Source of the DNA: Bacillus sp. X1(2014)
Lineage (GTDB): Bacteria; Bacillota; Bacilli; Bacillales_B; DSM-18226
Direction: 5' to 3'
DNA: 64,000 nt
NCBI RefSeq assembly: GCF_007678255.1
Contig: NZ_VEED01000002.1
Span: forward strand, 248,001-312,000
The notes beneath the pieces are model-generated. The model ran no database searches. It saw only the letters and a list, made by a program, of their open reading frames with translations, and was not told where the DNA came from. The first letter of the stretch is position 1, and every line of letters starts with the position of its first letter. Below, piece by piece: positions 27,436 to 36,872 of this stretch. The position numbers and the translations under genes are program-made.

Positions 27436-28434
27436 ATGAAAAGAAAAATACTAGCCTATAACTTTGAATTCTCTGAAACGCTAGATCGTTTAAGAGATAG
27501 ATTCGATGTGGAAATTTTTGAACGGATCAATCCCAAAACAGACCCAGCGTTTTTGCATGCTCTTAAGAAGGCCGAAGGAATTGTTGGCCTCGCGCTCCCA
27601 GTCGATAAAGAATTATTGGACCGGGCTCCAAATTTAAAGATTGTTTCCAATAACTCAACAGGTTTTAATAACCTATCCCTTGATGAGATGACCAAGCGCG
27701 GTATTATGGGCACCAACACACCAGGCGTACTTGAGGACACTACGGCTGATGCGATTTTCGGCATTCTTCTAGCTGCAGCAAGACGCATCCCAGAATTAGA
27801 TCAATTCGTGAAGACTGGAAAGTGGAAGCAACATCTAACTAGGAAAGAATATGCCATTGATATTCATCATAAAACATTAGGTATTATTGGGATGGGGAAA
27901 ATCGGCTCATTGATTGCAAAACGCGGGCATTTGGGCTTTGATATGAATGTTCTTTACTACAACCGTACCCGGAACCTGGAAGCAGAAGAAAAATACAACG
28001 CTGCATACTCTTCATTAGATACCTTACTAAGTGAATCTGATTTTGTTTGTTTAATGACCCCGCTCACACCCGAAACTGAAAATATAATGGGAGAACGCGA
28101 GTTTAAATTGATGAAAAACTCAGCCATTTTTGTAAATGGTTCGCGCGGAAAAACAGTGGATGAAAAGGCATTAATCGAAGCGTTACGAACCAACGAAATC
28201 CATGGAGCAGCATTAGATGTATTCCAAATTGAACCAGTTAGAGCAGATCATCCTTTGCTCAAGTTTCCCAATGTGGTAACAACCCCGCATATTGGGTCAT
28301 CTACCCACGAAACGGAACTAAAAATGGCCAAACTTGCCGTTGAGAATTTAGAAGCGGGACTAACGGGTAATCGACCGAATAACCTTGTTAATCCTGAAGT
28401 ATTGGATTCATTTTACAAAGGAGAAAAGGCATGA
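27436..28434 (+). CDS. yvcT: D-2-hydroxyacid dehydrogenase (YvcT-like)
   Basis: This 332-residue member of the D-isomer 2-hydroxyacid dehydrogenase family is probably a glyoxylate/2-ketogluconate reductase. It has the nucleotide-binding GMGKIG (152-157) and the catalytic triad Arg 237 (NGSRG), Glu 266 (FQIEP) and His 285 (TPHIGSST). It resembles B. subtilis YvcT. It is divergent from tnrA, so the intervening TnrA box could affect it too. The next gene overlaps by four bases (ATGA), indicating translational coupling. The exact 2-keto acid cannot be read from sequence. Confidence 0.85.
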   Translation: MKRKILAYNFEFSETLDRLRDRFDVEIFERINPKTDPAFLHALKKAEGIVGLALPVDKELLDRAPNLKIVSNNSTGFNNLSLDEMTKRGIMGTNTPGVLEDTTADAIFGILLAAARRIPELDQFVKTGKWKQHLTRKEYAIDIHHKTLGIIGMGKIGSLIAKRGHLGFDMNVLYYNRTRNLEAEEKYNAAYSSLDTLLSESDFVCLMTPLTPETENIMGEREFKLMKNSAIFVNGSRGKTVDEKALIEALRTNEIHGAALDVFQIEPVRADHPLLKFPNVVTTPHIGSSTHETELKMAKLAVENLEAGLTGNRPNNLVNPEVLDSFYKGEKA

Positions 28435-29108
28435 ACTCACCGAAAAGCATTGTTGAAAAACTAAATTTAAGTAAGTATCAGCGGAAACTTGTACTGAATA
28501 AACCCGAAGATTTAGATGAATTGAATGGTTTAGATTATGATTCATCACCTAATAAAGAAAAATATGATCTAATATTTCTTTTTGTTTTTAGTTTGAATGA
28601 ATTTTCACAGCAGCTTCAGTCAGTGATTGACAATCAATTACTCGATAAAAATGGATACATATTCTTTGCCTATCCAAAAAAGAATAATCCAAAATATCAA
28701 GAATACATTGAACGAGACAGTTTATTTGAGGCAGTTGCGATGGATGAAGAGGGCTATACACTTGGAAGTGACATTAAGTTTTCTAGAATGGTTAGCTTAA
28801 ATGATGTGTTTACCGTGGTTGGATTGAAATCAACTCCAAAAAAGGCGAAAAAAGCCGCCAGCAGCAAATCTAGTCAATGTGTGGACGACTACATTATACA
28901 TGTCGACGATATAAAACAGTATTTAAACCGAAATGAAGAGTTACTGGCGTCCTTTAATCAATTGACATTTGGCTATCAAAAAGATTGGGCCCGCTATGTA
29001 TACAGTGCAAAACGGAAAGAAACCCAAGAAAAACGGTTGCTTGAGATGGAGACAGTGCTGGGTGAAGGCTATAAAACAATGGATTTATATCGAAGGAAAC
29101 AGAAATAA
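28431..29108 (+). CDS. YdeI/OmdA-domain protein
   Basis: This 225-residue protein has two parts. The N-terminal ~130 residues (LNLSKYQRKLVLNKPEDL, LIFLFVFS, GYIFFAYPKK) resemble the DUF3052-like fold found with YdeI proteins. A Lys/Ala/Ser linker (about 135-150) follows, and then a C-terminal bacteriocin-protection YdeI/OmdA domain (about 152-225) with FNQLTFGYQKDWARYV, AKRKETQEKR and the family's usual end. The function of the family is unsettled. It overlaps the dehydrogenase start/stop by four bases and is co-transcribed with it, ending at a strong terminator. Confidence 0.75.
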   Translation: MNSPKSIVEKLNLSKYQRKLVLNKPEDLDELNGLDYDSSPNKEKYDLIFLFVFSLNEFSQQLQSVIDNQLLDKNGYIFFAYPKKNNPKYQEYIERDSLFEAVAMDEEGYTLGSDIKFSRMVSLNDVFTVVGLKSTPKKAKKAASSKSSQCVDDYIIHVDDIKQYLNRNEELLASFNQLTFGYQKDWARYVYSAKRKETQEKRLLEMETVLGEGYKTMDLYRRKQK

Positions 29109-29112
29109 ATGT

Positions 29113-29140
29113 ACCCCCTTCTACCTAGAAGGGGGTTTTG
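29113..29140 (+). terminator. terminator after the YdeI-like gene
   Basis: ACCCCCTTC (29113-29121) and GAAGGGGGT (29128-29136) form a 9-bp stem with a 6-nt loop, followed by TTTT. Confidence 0.88.
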
Positions 29141-29167
29141 ATTTGTAAAAGAAGGAAAACGGGGTAA

Positions 29168-29293
29168 CGACAGTAAATGGTGAGTATCCGCCAGTAAACA
29201 CAGCGTATCCGACAGTAAATTCCCCTTATCCGCTAGTAACCACTGCCTAACCGCCAGTAAACCCAACTCATCAGCCAGTAAGCCCTATTTACT
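29168..29293. repeat. six degenerate 21-bp tandem repeats
   Basis: Units start at 29168, 29189, 29210, 29231, 29252 and 29273. Each has a core like CGNCAGTAAA and most end in TATC, TAAC or CATC; the remaining positions vary. The last unit overlaps the stop of the DUF1028 gene. The period is seven codons, but no ribosome site supports translation. Confidence 0.85.
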
Positions 29294-29963
29294 CGTCACC
29301 TTTAACACCATATGATGGAGCCAATTCAGGGACAACAGCTCTTACCTTATAGTCGTTTGCTTGTGGCTTGTATATTTCCCATAGTTTCTTTAAATCTTCC
29401 AAAGGATCTTCACTATAATCTACTCGTAAATCAACAAATGGGAATGGTTCATCTGTGAATACAAGTAGTCCAATCGAACGTTCCTGATCCAGCTCTCCAC
29501 CCATTTGGAAGCCTTTTTCAATCGCCATTATTAATCTATCGGCTAATGCCAATCCCTCTGTCCTTATGAATTCACGTCCCATTGCTTCCGGGATGGTAGA
29601 ATCACTTAGTAGATTTCCGATACTGGCAACATTTTTATCACAAAATTCTCCGTGTACCCCAAGTGCCCTGCTTCCAGTGAAGGCTCCCGAATTCCCTTTT
29701 GTATCCACCACTGCTATTTGTCGATACTCCGGGTAAGGTGAAGCCTCCTTCATTGAGCGGATGGCTGACTGGGCATCAAATCCATTCTCCAGTACAGAAA
29801 ACCCTATCGCTGCTAATCTTGGATCGGTTACATTTTGTGTTAATACCGCCCCTACTCCCGTTTTTGCCCATGGGCATCTGGCACCAACCGATGGACTGCT
29901 AGACGTAACTATGACGCCGAAGGCACCAGTTGACGCACAGCGGCCCGCTACCGAAAATGTCAA
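29289..29963 (-). CDS. DUF1028-family protein (Ntn-hydrolase-like)
   Basis: This 224-residue DUF1028 protein opens with TFSVAGRC and shows GVIVTSSSPSVGARCPWA, NVTDPRLA and GALAFTGSRAL-type segments of the family. The family is predicted to have an Ntn-hydrolase fold and often sits with amidohydrolases and RidA, but its reaction is not established. Here it is the last gene of a run containing RidA and a Liv-type ABC transporter, pointing to processing of an imported amide or amino-acid derivative. Its 3' end is overlapped by the 21-bp tandem repeats. Confidence 0.82.
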   Translation of the reverse strand: MTFSVAGRCASTGAFGVIVTSSSPSVGARCPWAKTGVGAVLTQNVTDPRLAAIGFSVLENGFDAQSAIRSMKEASPYPEYRQIAVVDTKGNSGAFTGSRALGVHGEFCDKNVASIGNLLSDSTIPEAMGREFIRTEGLALADRLIMAIEKGFQMGGELDQERSIGLLVFTDEPFPFVDLRVDYSEDPLEDLKKLWEIYKPQANDYKVRAVVPELAPSYGVKGDE

Positions 29964-30022
29964 AAAAATCCCCCCTCGCTTAAACTAACTTTATCAATAT
30001 TAAAGTTACTCTACTAAATACG

Positions 30023-30475
30023 TTATTCGCTAATAACAGCTTCCACGTCAATCTCCATGAGCATCTCTGGCATCGCAAAGCCACTCACTAATAATCCGGT
30101 ACTACATGGATATACATCCTTAAAATGCTTGCCTATTACCGGATACACCTTACTGCGATCTTCACGATTCATCAAATAGACAGTAATTTTACAAATATCC
30201 TGAATGGTGCCGCCTGCCTCTTCAATCAGCTGCTTCACGCAGGTACATGCCATTTCCGCCTGAGCTTCCACATCTCCAATCCCGTGAAAGTTTCCATCCA
30301 AATCAAAGCCTGTTTGACCTCTTAAAAAAATACGATTTCCTGCTCTCACAGCCATGCTAAACTCGTTGACAATATGATGTTCCGGTTTTCCTAAATTTTT
30401 TGGATAGAACTGTTCTGTTTTGAACTTTCGAAATCTCTGAATCTCTACTTTTTTGGCTTCACCATGAATTGACAT
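30023..30475 (-). CDS. RidA/YjgF-family deaminase
   Basis: This 150-residue RidA-family protein resembles members that hydrolyse reactive enamine/imine intermediates such as 2-aminoacrylate to keto acids and ammonia. The conserved Arg (in VYLMNREDRSKVY) and a C-terminal Glu (MLMEIDVEAV) are present, along with GQTGFD and CTCVKQLIEEAGG. It lies between livF and the DUF1028 gene on the same strand. RidA proteins in catabolic clusters usually deaminate a pathway intermediate instead of serving general detoxification, and the extended N-terminus (~40 residues) fits a specialised subgroup. Confidence 0.85.
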   Translation of the reverse strand: MSIHGEAKKVEIQRFRKFKTEQFYPKNLGKPEHHIVNEFSMAVRAGNRIFLRGQTGFDLDGNFHGIGDVEAQAEMACTCVKQLIEEAGGTIQDICKITVYLMNREDRSKVYPVIGKHFKDVYPCSTGLLVSGFAMPEMLMEIDVEAVISE

Positions 30476-30578
30476 TTGTATTCCTCCCTAGTATAAATGT
30501 TAATATTTAAGGTATATTTCTTTAATTATTCCCTATATATTATTCATAAATTTTATGAAAAATACCAATTCACCTTTG

Positions 30579-31277
30579 TTATCCCAGATAGGAACGCTGG
30601 ACCAGTTCGCTTTCCTTTAGTTGCTCTTTCGTGCCCTGACCTGCTAAACGCCCCGCCATTAACACATAACCGCGGCTGCAAAAATCTATGGCCATTTCTG
30701 CATTCTGATCAACTAATAAAATCGTAGTACCCTGCCGATGTAATTCCGTTATTTTGTCATATACTTCAAAAACTAGCTTAGGAGACAATCCCATTGAAGG
30801 CTCATCAAGTAATAAGAGATTCGGTTTTGTCATCATTGCACGGGCAATGGCAAGCATTTGCTGTTCCCCTCCTGAAAGCAGACCTGCCAATTGATCCCTT
30901 CGGTCACGAAGGATGGGAAACGGTTCTGTGACCTCTTCCGCTCGTTGTTGGCGCTCTTTAGACGGAAGTGTATAACCGCCCAACAGCAAATTATCCCACA
31001 CAGACAATAAAGGGAAGACATGACGTCCTTCTGGCACAAGTGTCATGCCACGACTGACAAGCTTAAATGTTTTTTCTTTTATAGTAGATTTACCAGCAAG
31101 CAGGATATTCCCACTCTTTGGACGGAGTTCGCCGATAATGGTTTTCAAGAGTGTGCTTTTTCCTGCACCATTGGCACCAATTACCGAAACGGCTTCCTTT
31201 TCTTCTACTATCAAACTCACATTGTCCAGAGCACAGATTTGACCGTAATAAGTACTTACATTTTCAACCTTAAGCAT
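30579..31277 (-). CDS. livF: branched-chain amino acid-type ABC transporter ATPase
   Basis: This 232-residue ATP-binding subunit has Walker A GANGAGKST, signature LSGGEQQMLAIARA and Walker B LLLLDEPSMGL. It overlaps the second ATPase gene (livG) by eight bases, which implies coupled translation. It is the fifth gene of the livKHMGF order. The neighbouring M20 hydrolase, RidA and DUF1028 suggest an amide or amino-acid derivative as substrate, not plain branched-chain amino acids. Confidence 0.93.
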   Translation of the reverse strand: MLKVENVSTYYGQICALDNVSLIVEEKEAVSVIGANGAGKSTLLKTIIGELRPKSGNILLAGKSTIKEKTFKLVSRGMTLVPEGRHVFPLLSVWDNLLLGGYTLPSKERQQRAEEVTEPFPILRDRRDQLAGLLSGGEQQMLAIARAMMTKPNLLLLDEPSMGLSPKLVFEVYDKITELHRQGTTILLVDQNAEMAIDFCSRGYVLMAGRLAGQGTKEQLKESELVQRSYLG

Positions 31278-32064
31278 TTGCTTCAGCCCTCCCCATATAG
31301 GCTTCCAATACTGCTGGATGACTTTGGATTATTTCAGGAGGACCTTCAACCAACTTTTCTCCAAAATTTATCACGGTGATTTGGTTGGACAGTGTATTCA
31401 CAAGATGCATGTCGTGGGCAATAATTAAAATGGTAATGCCTTGATCATTCACTTGTGAAAAGAGCTGCATTAGCTCTTTTGTCTCTTTCTGATTCATCCC
31501 TGCAGTCGGCTCATCAAGTAATAATAAATCAGGGTTTGTTGCCAAAGCCCGGGCAATTTCCACACGTCTTTGATTTCCATAGGATAACCGGGCTGCATAC
31601 TCATGGCGCATGTCCCATAGTCCGACGAATTTTAAAATTTCTTCAATTCGTTCTTTTGCTTCCCGTTCCTTATTTCGGAAGCGCCTAGTACGGAATACGG
31701 CAGGCAGCAGCTTTCCGCCTGTCAGAAGATAGGTCCCGATTAATACGGTTTCAAACACGGTCATATCCGGGAATAGTCTTATATTTTGGAAGGTTCGTGA
31801 AACCCCTTGCTCCGCAATTTTATCAGGTCTTAACGATGTAATATTTTTATTTGATAACCGAATTTCTCCTTCATCAGGAGAAATGACACCAGTAATCAAG
31901 TTGAATAATGTACTTTTCCCGGCTCCATTAGGCCCAATAATCGCATGGATATCATTTTGCTGTACCGAAAAGGATAAATTATTAACCGCCTTAACGCCCC
32001 CAAAGAATTTCGAAAGGTGATTAACGGTTAATATGGCTGAATCATCAACAGGCTTATTGTTCAT
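31270..32064 (-). CDS. livG: branched-chain amino acid-type ABC transporter ATPase
   Basis: This 264-residue LivG-type ATPase has Walker A GPNGAGKST, signature LSYGNQRRVEIARAL and Walker B LLLLDEPTAGM. The GVSRTFQNIRLFPDMTV Q-loop region and the long insert after it are typical of LivG. It overlaps livM by 11 bases and livF by eight. It works with LivF to power the LivHM channel. Confidence 0.93.
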   Translation of the reverse strand: MNNKPVDDSAILTVNHLSKFFGGVKAVNNLSFSVQQNDIHAIIGPNGAGKSTLFNLITGVISPDEGEIRLSNKNITSLRPDKIAEQGVSRTFQNIRLFPDMTVFETVLIGTYLLTGGKLLPAVFRTRRFRNKEREAKERIEEILKFVGLWDMRHEYAARLSYGNQRRVEIARALATNPDLLLLDEPTAGMNQKETKELMQLFSQVNDQGITILIIAHDMHLVNTLSNQITVINFGEKLVEGPPEIIQSHPAVLEAYMGRAEANA

Positions 32065-33079
32065 AACTCAACCCCTCTTTCTCGACAACTTTTTTTTCCA
32101 TTTGAATATTCCTCTTTAGGAGACGCTGCTTAGAAATTTGGAACAACCCCATGATTCCCTTAGGGAAAAACATAATCATAATGACAATAAGGAAGCCATA
32201 AATTAACATTCTTAACTCTGGTGTTTCCCTTAATGCCTCAGAAGAAACAGTAAGAATCGCCGCTCCAATAACTGCACCAGCAATTGATCCTTGTCCGCCG
32301 ATCATGACCATCGTTAAAATGGTGACAGACATACCAAAAGCAAAGGTTTCCGGACTGACCACATGAAGAAAATGAGCATATAGAGCACCTGCTGCACCAC
32401 AGAAAGCAGACGAGATGGTAAACATAGTTACTTTTGTTTTAAAAACTGGAATCCCCATCGCTTGAGCTGCCAGTTCATCATCACGGATTGCCGTGCAAGC
32501 TCGGCCGAAGCCTGACTTGATGATTAATCTCGTGATTAAAATCCCTAGATAGACAAAGATTAAGAGTAATGGGTAGTAGTCATGGTATTGAAGAAATGGA
32601 AATTGAAAGGGACCCAATGTAATCGTTGGGGGAGCTGAAATACCCGCGATTCCCATTGGCCCTCCAGTTAAGTCCGTCCAATTTAGAAAAACAAGCCATA
32701 TTATCGTACCGAAGGCAAGTGTCGCCATTACCAGGTATTCTTCGATTAATTTTAAGCCAATAAATCCAATGATGAACCCGATGATTGCCGTAATAATAAT
32801 CGAAAAAGGAAGGGTTAACCAGAATGAAAAACCTAAATTTTTCGCCAGGATTGCTGCTACATAAGCTCCAATTCCAAAGAATGCTCCATGACCAACCGAA
32901 ACCTGACCGGTATAACCGACAATTAAATCCAGGCCTAAAGCTAGAATGGCATAGATTAATATCAAATTGATTACATACATAAAGTACGGATTTACGATTC
33001 CAAGCGGAAGGAGAAATAATGCAATCCCCCCCAATAAAAGCACGATTTTTCTGAAAGCCGGCTTTTTGATTCGCTCCAT
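32054..33079 (-). CDS. livM: branched-chain amino acid-type ABC permease
   Basis: This 341-residue polytopic permease has the family segments LGLDLIVGYTGQVSVGHGAFFGIGAY and GRACTAIRDDELAAQAMGI (the coupling helix region). The frame is open to 33121, which would overlap livH. I prefer ATG 33079 (MERIKKPAF), preceded by GGGGGGAG, leaving a 13-bp gap. It pairs with LivH to form the membrane channel. Confidence 0.9.
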   Translation of the reverse strand: MERIKKPAFRKIVLLLGGIALFLLPLGIVNPYFMYVINLILIYAILALGLDLIVGYTGQVSVGHGAFFGIGAYVAAILAKNLGFSFWLTLPFSIIITAIIGFIIGFIGLKLIEEYLVMATLAFGTIIWLVFLNWTDLTGGPMGIAGISAPPTITLGPFQFPFLQYHDYYPLLLIFVYLGILITRLIIKSGFGRACTAIRDDELAAQAMGIPVFKTKVTMFTISSAFCGAAGALYAHFLHVVSPETFAFGMSVTILTMVMIGGQGSIAGAVIGAAILTVSSEALRETPELRMLIYGFLIVIMIMFFPKGIMGLFQISKQRLLKRNIQMEKKVVEKEGLSYEQ

Positions 33080-33092
33080 TTTTCTCCCCCCT

Positions 33093-33959
33093 TTACACTT
33101 TTTGTTGGACAATTTTCCCAAATATCCCTTGCGGACGAACTAATAATATAAATAGTAAGATCACCATTGCGACCGCATCACGATAACCAGATGAGATAAA
33201 TCCTGCCGCAAAGCTTTCAATGACCCCAAGTAATAACCCCGCAATCATGGCGCCTGGAATATTTCCCATTCCACCCATTACGGATGCAGTAAATCCTTTT
33301 AATCCTGCAAATACCCCCATGGTTGGATAAACTAGGAATACAGGTCCTACTAAAATACCCGCGAGCGCACCAACGGCAGATCCAATAGCAAACGTGATTG
33401 AAATAATCTTATTGGCATTAATCCCCATTAACTGTGTTGCTTTAATATTCTGGGAAGCGGCTTGAACTGCTTTTCCCATCAAGGTGCGATTAATAAATAA
33501 CTCTAAAACAATCATGACAAGAATGGTCAAGATAATGATAAAGATATAATGCTGGTTAATCAGCATATCTCCAATTGCAATGTTCTTTGAAAGAAAGGGA
33601 GATGTTAGCCGCTCTGGTGTTGCCCCCCAAATATATTGAGCTAAATTTTGTAGGACAATCGATATCCCGATTGCTGCAATCAATAGATTTAATTTCGGCG
33701 CATTCCGCATCCTCATATAAACCATTTTTTCCATTAAATATCCGAGTAACGCACCTGCACATACACCGCCAATATAAGCGAGCCAAATTGGGGTATCTAA
33801 TAAAAGGAGATAAAGGGACACGAATGCCCCTCCCATATAAACCTCACCATGTGCAAAGTTAATAAAGCGAAGTACATTCCACACCATGGTGTAACCTATG
33901 GCCATCAATGCATAGATACTGCCGAGGACAATTCCATTTATAAGTTGATCGATAAACAC
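33093..33959 (-). CDS. livH: branched-chain amino acid-type ABC permease
   Basis: This 288-residue LivH-type permease contains LINGIVLGSIYALMAIGYTMVWNVLRFINFAHGE, the near-invariant start of the family, then about eight membrane segments and the coupling motif GKAVQAASQNIKATQLMGI. It follows the binding-protein gene by 11 bases. Confidence 0.93.
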   Translation of the reverse strand: MFIDQLINGIVLGSIYALMAIGYTMVWNVLRFINFAHGEVYMGGAFVSLYLLLLDTPIWLAYIGGVCAGALLGYLMEKMVYMRMRNAPKLNLLIAAIGISIVLQNLAQYIWGATPERLTSPFLSKNIAIGDMLINQHYIFIIILTILVMIVLELFINRTLMGKAVQAASQNIKATQLMGINANKIISITFAIGSAVGALAGILVGPVFLVYPTMGVFAGLKGFTASVMGGMGNIPGAMIAGLLLGVIESFAAGFISSGYRDAVAMVILLFILLVRPQGIFGKIVQQKV

Positions 33960-33970
33960 AAGTAATCACC

Positions 33971-35146
33971 CTATTCTGATTCTTTAATTACCTTGAAATC
34001 GCCTTTTTGAACTTGCATAATCATTGGTGTATTTGAACGGTCACCGTTTTTATCAAACTTAATCGGTCCTGTAATACCTTGATATTCGATGTTTGCTAAC
34101 GCGTCACGTGATTTTTCAGAATCCGCATCCCCTTCAGTCAGTGCCTTTGCCAGTGCCATGGCCGCATCATAAGCAATAGCTGTATTTGCTTGCGCTGGAA
34201 TATCATTTTCCTCTGCTAACTTTTTAAACTCTTTCATTTCTTCTGTTTCGGCATTTAAATCAATCATTGAAGCAAAGATATGATTCTCAACCGCATCTCC
34301 TCCTAAAGTGATGAGTTGCTCAGAATACATAGAATCATCAGGAGAGAAGAATTGAATATTTAAACCTGCCTGCTTGGCTTGCTGTTCAATTAAGGCCACT
34401 TCATTGTATAGACCAACAACCATTACTGCATCTGCATTAAGTGTTTTAATCTTTGATAATTGAGACGAAAAGTTTTTATCACCTGGATTATATTTTTCTG
34501 CTGCAATGAATTCTACGCCCAATTCCTTCGTTGACGTTTTGGCAGCATCATACATAGTAATGCCGTAATCCGTATTTTCAAAGAGTGCTGCGATTTTCTT
34601 TACCTTTTTCTCCTCCGCCATATATTTCATAACAGCAGGAACGTAGACGGAACCTGTTAAGATAACGCGGAATAGGTATTTGTTACCCGTTTTAGAAAGG
34701 TCTGGGCTTGCCCCCATGTTTAAATGCAGGACTTTCGCAGGTCCTGAAACATCCTGTGCAGCTAGTGTAGGCGATGAATTATATCCTCCAATAATCGCCT
34801 TAACTCCATCATTCATGATCATTTTATTAACAACGGCAACAGCCTCTGTCGGGGTAGCTTTATCGTCACCGACGATCAAGTCAAGCTTTTTCCCGTTTAT
34901 GCCTCCATCACTATTAATCTTTTTAAAAGCAAGTTCCACACCATTCTTCATATCCTGTCCATACTGGGCGTTATCACCTGTCATTGGTGCTTGTAATCCT
35001 ACTTTTATGGTGTTGCTGCCTTTAGAAGAAGAATTACTATTTCCCGATGAAGAATTCGTTGCCGAACACCCAACCAATAGTACAATTAGCACCAAAAACA
35101 TAAACAATTTTTTTGCAATTAAGCTTTTAGAGAATACCAACTTCAT
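33971..35146 (-). CDS. livK: ABC transporter substrate-binding lipoprotein
   Basis: This type-I periplasmic-binding protein of about 391 residues is anchored by a lipoprotein signal (LVLIVLLVGC) followed by a Ser/Asn/Gly linker. The mature part starts KVGLQAPMTGDNAQYGQ, typical of Leu/Ile/Val, amide or aromatic-compound binders. The frame extends to 35167, but only the ATG at 35146 (or the TTG two codons later) has an AGGAGG site. It heads the livKHMGF-ridA-DUF1028 transcription unit from a promoter about 290 bases upstream. The ligand is not predictable here. Confidence 0.9.
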   Translation of the reverse strand: MKLVFSKSLIAKKLFMFLVLIVLLVGCSATNSSSGNSNSSSKGSNTIKVGLQAPMTGDNAQYGQDMKNGVELAFKKINSDGGINGKKLDLIVGDDKATPTEAVAVVNKMIMNDGVKAIIGGYNSSPTLAAQDVSGPAKVLHLNMGASPDLSKTGNKYLFRVILTGSVYVPAVMKYMAEEKKVKKIAALFENTDYGITMYDAAKTSTKELGVEFIAAEKYNPGDKNFSSQLSKIKTLNADAVMVVGLYNEVALIEQQAKQAGLNIQFFSPDDSMYSEQLITLGGDAVENHIFASMIDLNAETEEMKEFKKLAEENDIPAQANTAIAYDAAMALAKALTEGDADSEKSRDALANIEYQGITGPIKFDKNGDRSNTPMIMQVQKGDFKVIKESE

Positions 35147-35574
35147 TCCTCCTCTTTCTTCTTGCATTTTTATTAAATTTTAAAATTTCATTTATCCTTA
35201 TGGTAGAAATAGATTCTTAGGGTGAGATTATTGGTTGATTAACGGTGAAGTGTAGACTGTTATGGGTGGTAATTTCTAGGAGTAATTTTAAAAGGATTAG
35301 AACATGATCAATAATAAGTAAGGTTCTTTCTGCCTGTCAATTATGCCACACGAGCTCCTCCCCCCAATAATGAATGAACATAATCCTTACTTTTTATTTA
35401 CGGATTTTTTCTTTAAGTATTCTTTTAATTAAAAATAACAAATTCACAGTGTTAATGTCAATTTAATTTTCTAAAAATTCTTACTTTAGTAATCTTTTTA
35501 TTTTTAACAAACTATATCATATTTTCAAGGTTGGCTTGTACAATTATTCACTGAAAATTAGAACTGATTAAAAA
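35147..35574. other. long leader and promoter region of the liv operon
   Basis: A promoter is predicted at 35433-35461. Between it and livK lie about 290 AT-rich bases with no supported open frame. Upstream of the promoter is a short palindrome (TTACTAAAGTAA, minus strand, about 35484-35495) that might bind a regulator. Confidence 0.4.
35433..35461 (-). promoter_or_regulatory. SigA-type promoter of livK
   Basis: On the minus strand TTGACA (35461-35456) and TTATTT (35438-35433) are 17 bp apart. Confidence 0.55.
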
Positions 35575-36819
35575 TTAATATTCTGAAAGAATATGGTCTA
35601 GATTAATAATTCCGTACAATATTAAATTACCTGCTTTTTCAATATCATCAGGATGGCTGTACTCTTCAGGGCAATGACTTTTCCCGTTTATGCTTTTAAC
35701 AAATACCATCGCCGACTTCGTTACACTTGCCATATGGGCTGCATCGTGAACTGCCATACTAGGGAGAATCAAGCAAGGTTCATTCATCTCCCTAGCTGTT
35801 TCGACAAGACAAGTAACGATTTCCTCATCTAATACTTCTGGTTTTTGATCAAGAAACACTTCTTGTTGAATTTCCACATCTCTACTTGTGGCTATTTCCC
35901 GCCACACCTCTTGGATATCCTTTACCGTTCGTTGGATTGTTTCCGATTTTTCAGCTCTAACCTCCAAGATGAAATCAATCTGACCTGGAATGATATTGGC
36001 TGCATTCGGACTGACCGTTAATTTTCCGACTGTGCCGACAACATTACCCTTGTCCGAACAATATCTTTCCACGGCTAGAATCATTTCAGAGGCCGCCGTC
36101 AGTGCATCTTTTCGATCCTTCATCATCGTTGTACCCGAATGATTGGGTTGACCTAGCACTCTTACCGTACTTCTGTAGGTCCCGACCACGCTGTTAATCA
36201 CCGCCATTGGAATATTAGCATTCTCTAAGCGCTGTCCTTGCTCTATATGAAGCTCTATAAATGCCTTTTTCTTACTATGCATACTTTTCATCATTCCGAA
36301 TTTATCTATACCGCCATTAACCTTTATTAATTCATCACTAAGACGAGCACCTTTCAAATCACGTGCCCCTTTCACCATTTCCGCGGTTAGACGGCCAACA
36401 AATGAGCGGCTCCCGAAAGTAGATAAATTAAAATCATTTGATTCCTCGGCAGTAAAGGATACTATTTCAATATCATGATCTAAGCGAATATTTGACTCTA
36501 TTAAACTTTTCACAATTTCTTTTGCCATTAAAACACCTAATGGACCATCATATTTTCCTCCATTGGGAACAGAATCTAAATGGGAACCTATGACGATACT
36601 TCCCTCTTTTTTTCCTGTTCCTTTATATTTCCCCCAAATATTGGCAGCACCATCAATGGCTACTTGCAATCCCATCTCCGTTAATTCTTCAATAAATAAT
36701 TGGCGAACTTTATGGTCAGCTGGAGAAAAACTAGGTCTAGTCACGCCTCCATATTCATTTTTTCCATAGGTTGCATATCTCTCTATATCCATTAATAATC
36801 GATTGATATTAATTCTCAA
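35575..36819 (-). CDS. M20-family amidohydrolase (N-carbamoyl-amino acid / allantoate type)
   Basis: This 414-residue binuclear zinc amidohydrolase is of the hydantoinase/carbamoylase group. Metal ligands are visible as GSHLDSVPNGGKYDGPLG (His 80, Asp 91), EESNDFN, and HIEQG in the lid region, with a C-terminal HDAAHMA and a final His near EYSHPDD. It should release ammonia and CO2 from an N-carbamoyl or ureido compound. The start is TTG 36819 (MRININRLL) with GAGGG six bases before it. The longer frame to 36900 would run through the terminator of the upstream hpaB-like gene. It lies between the monooxygenase genes and the Liv transporter. Confidence 0.85.
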   Translation of the reverse strand: MRININRLLMDIERYATYGKNEYGGVTRPSFSPADHKVRQLFIEELTEMGLQVAIDGAANIWGKYKGTGKKEGSIVIGSHLDSVPNGGKYDGPLGVLMAKEIVKSLIESNIRLDHDIEIVSFTAEESNDFNLSTFGSRSFVGRLTAEMVKGARDLKGARLSDELIKVNGGIDKFGMMKSMHSKKKAFIELHIEQGQRLENANIPMAVINSVVGTYRSTVRVLGQPNHSGTTMMKDRKDALTAASEMILAVERYCSDKGNVVGTVGKLTVSPNAANIIPGQIDFILEVRAEKSETIQRTVKDIQEVWREIATSRDVEIQQEVFLDQKPEVLDEEIVTCLVETAREMNEPCLILPSMAVHDAAHMASVTKSAMVFVKSINGKSHCPEEYSHPDDIEKAGNLILYGIINLDHILSEY

Positions 36820-36872
36820 AATATTCCCTCGCCTTCCATACCATCCAAAACTATTTTCAATTGTCCTTAAAA

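Noticed and set aside
29069..29266. Minus-strand frame through the 21-bp repeats giving Leu-Leu-rich heptads
   Set aside because: The heptad appearance follows from the 21-bp period. It runs into the terminator and the 3' end of the YdeI-like gene, and no ribosome site is present.
29168..29293. CRISPR array
   Set aside because: Units are contiguous 21-mers without separate spacers, and no cas genes are present.
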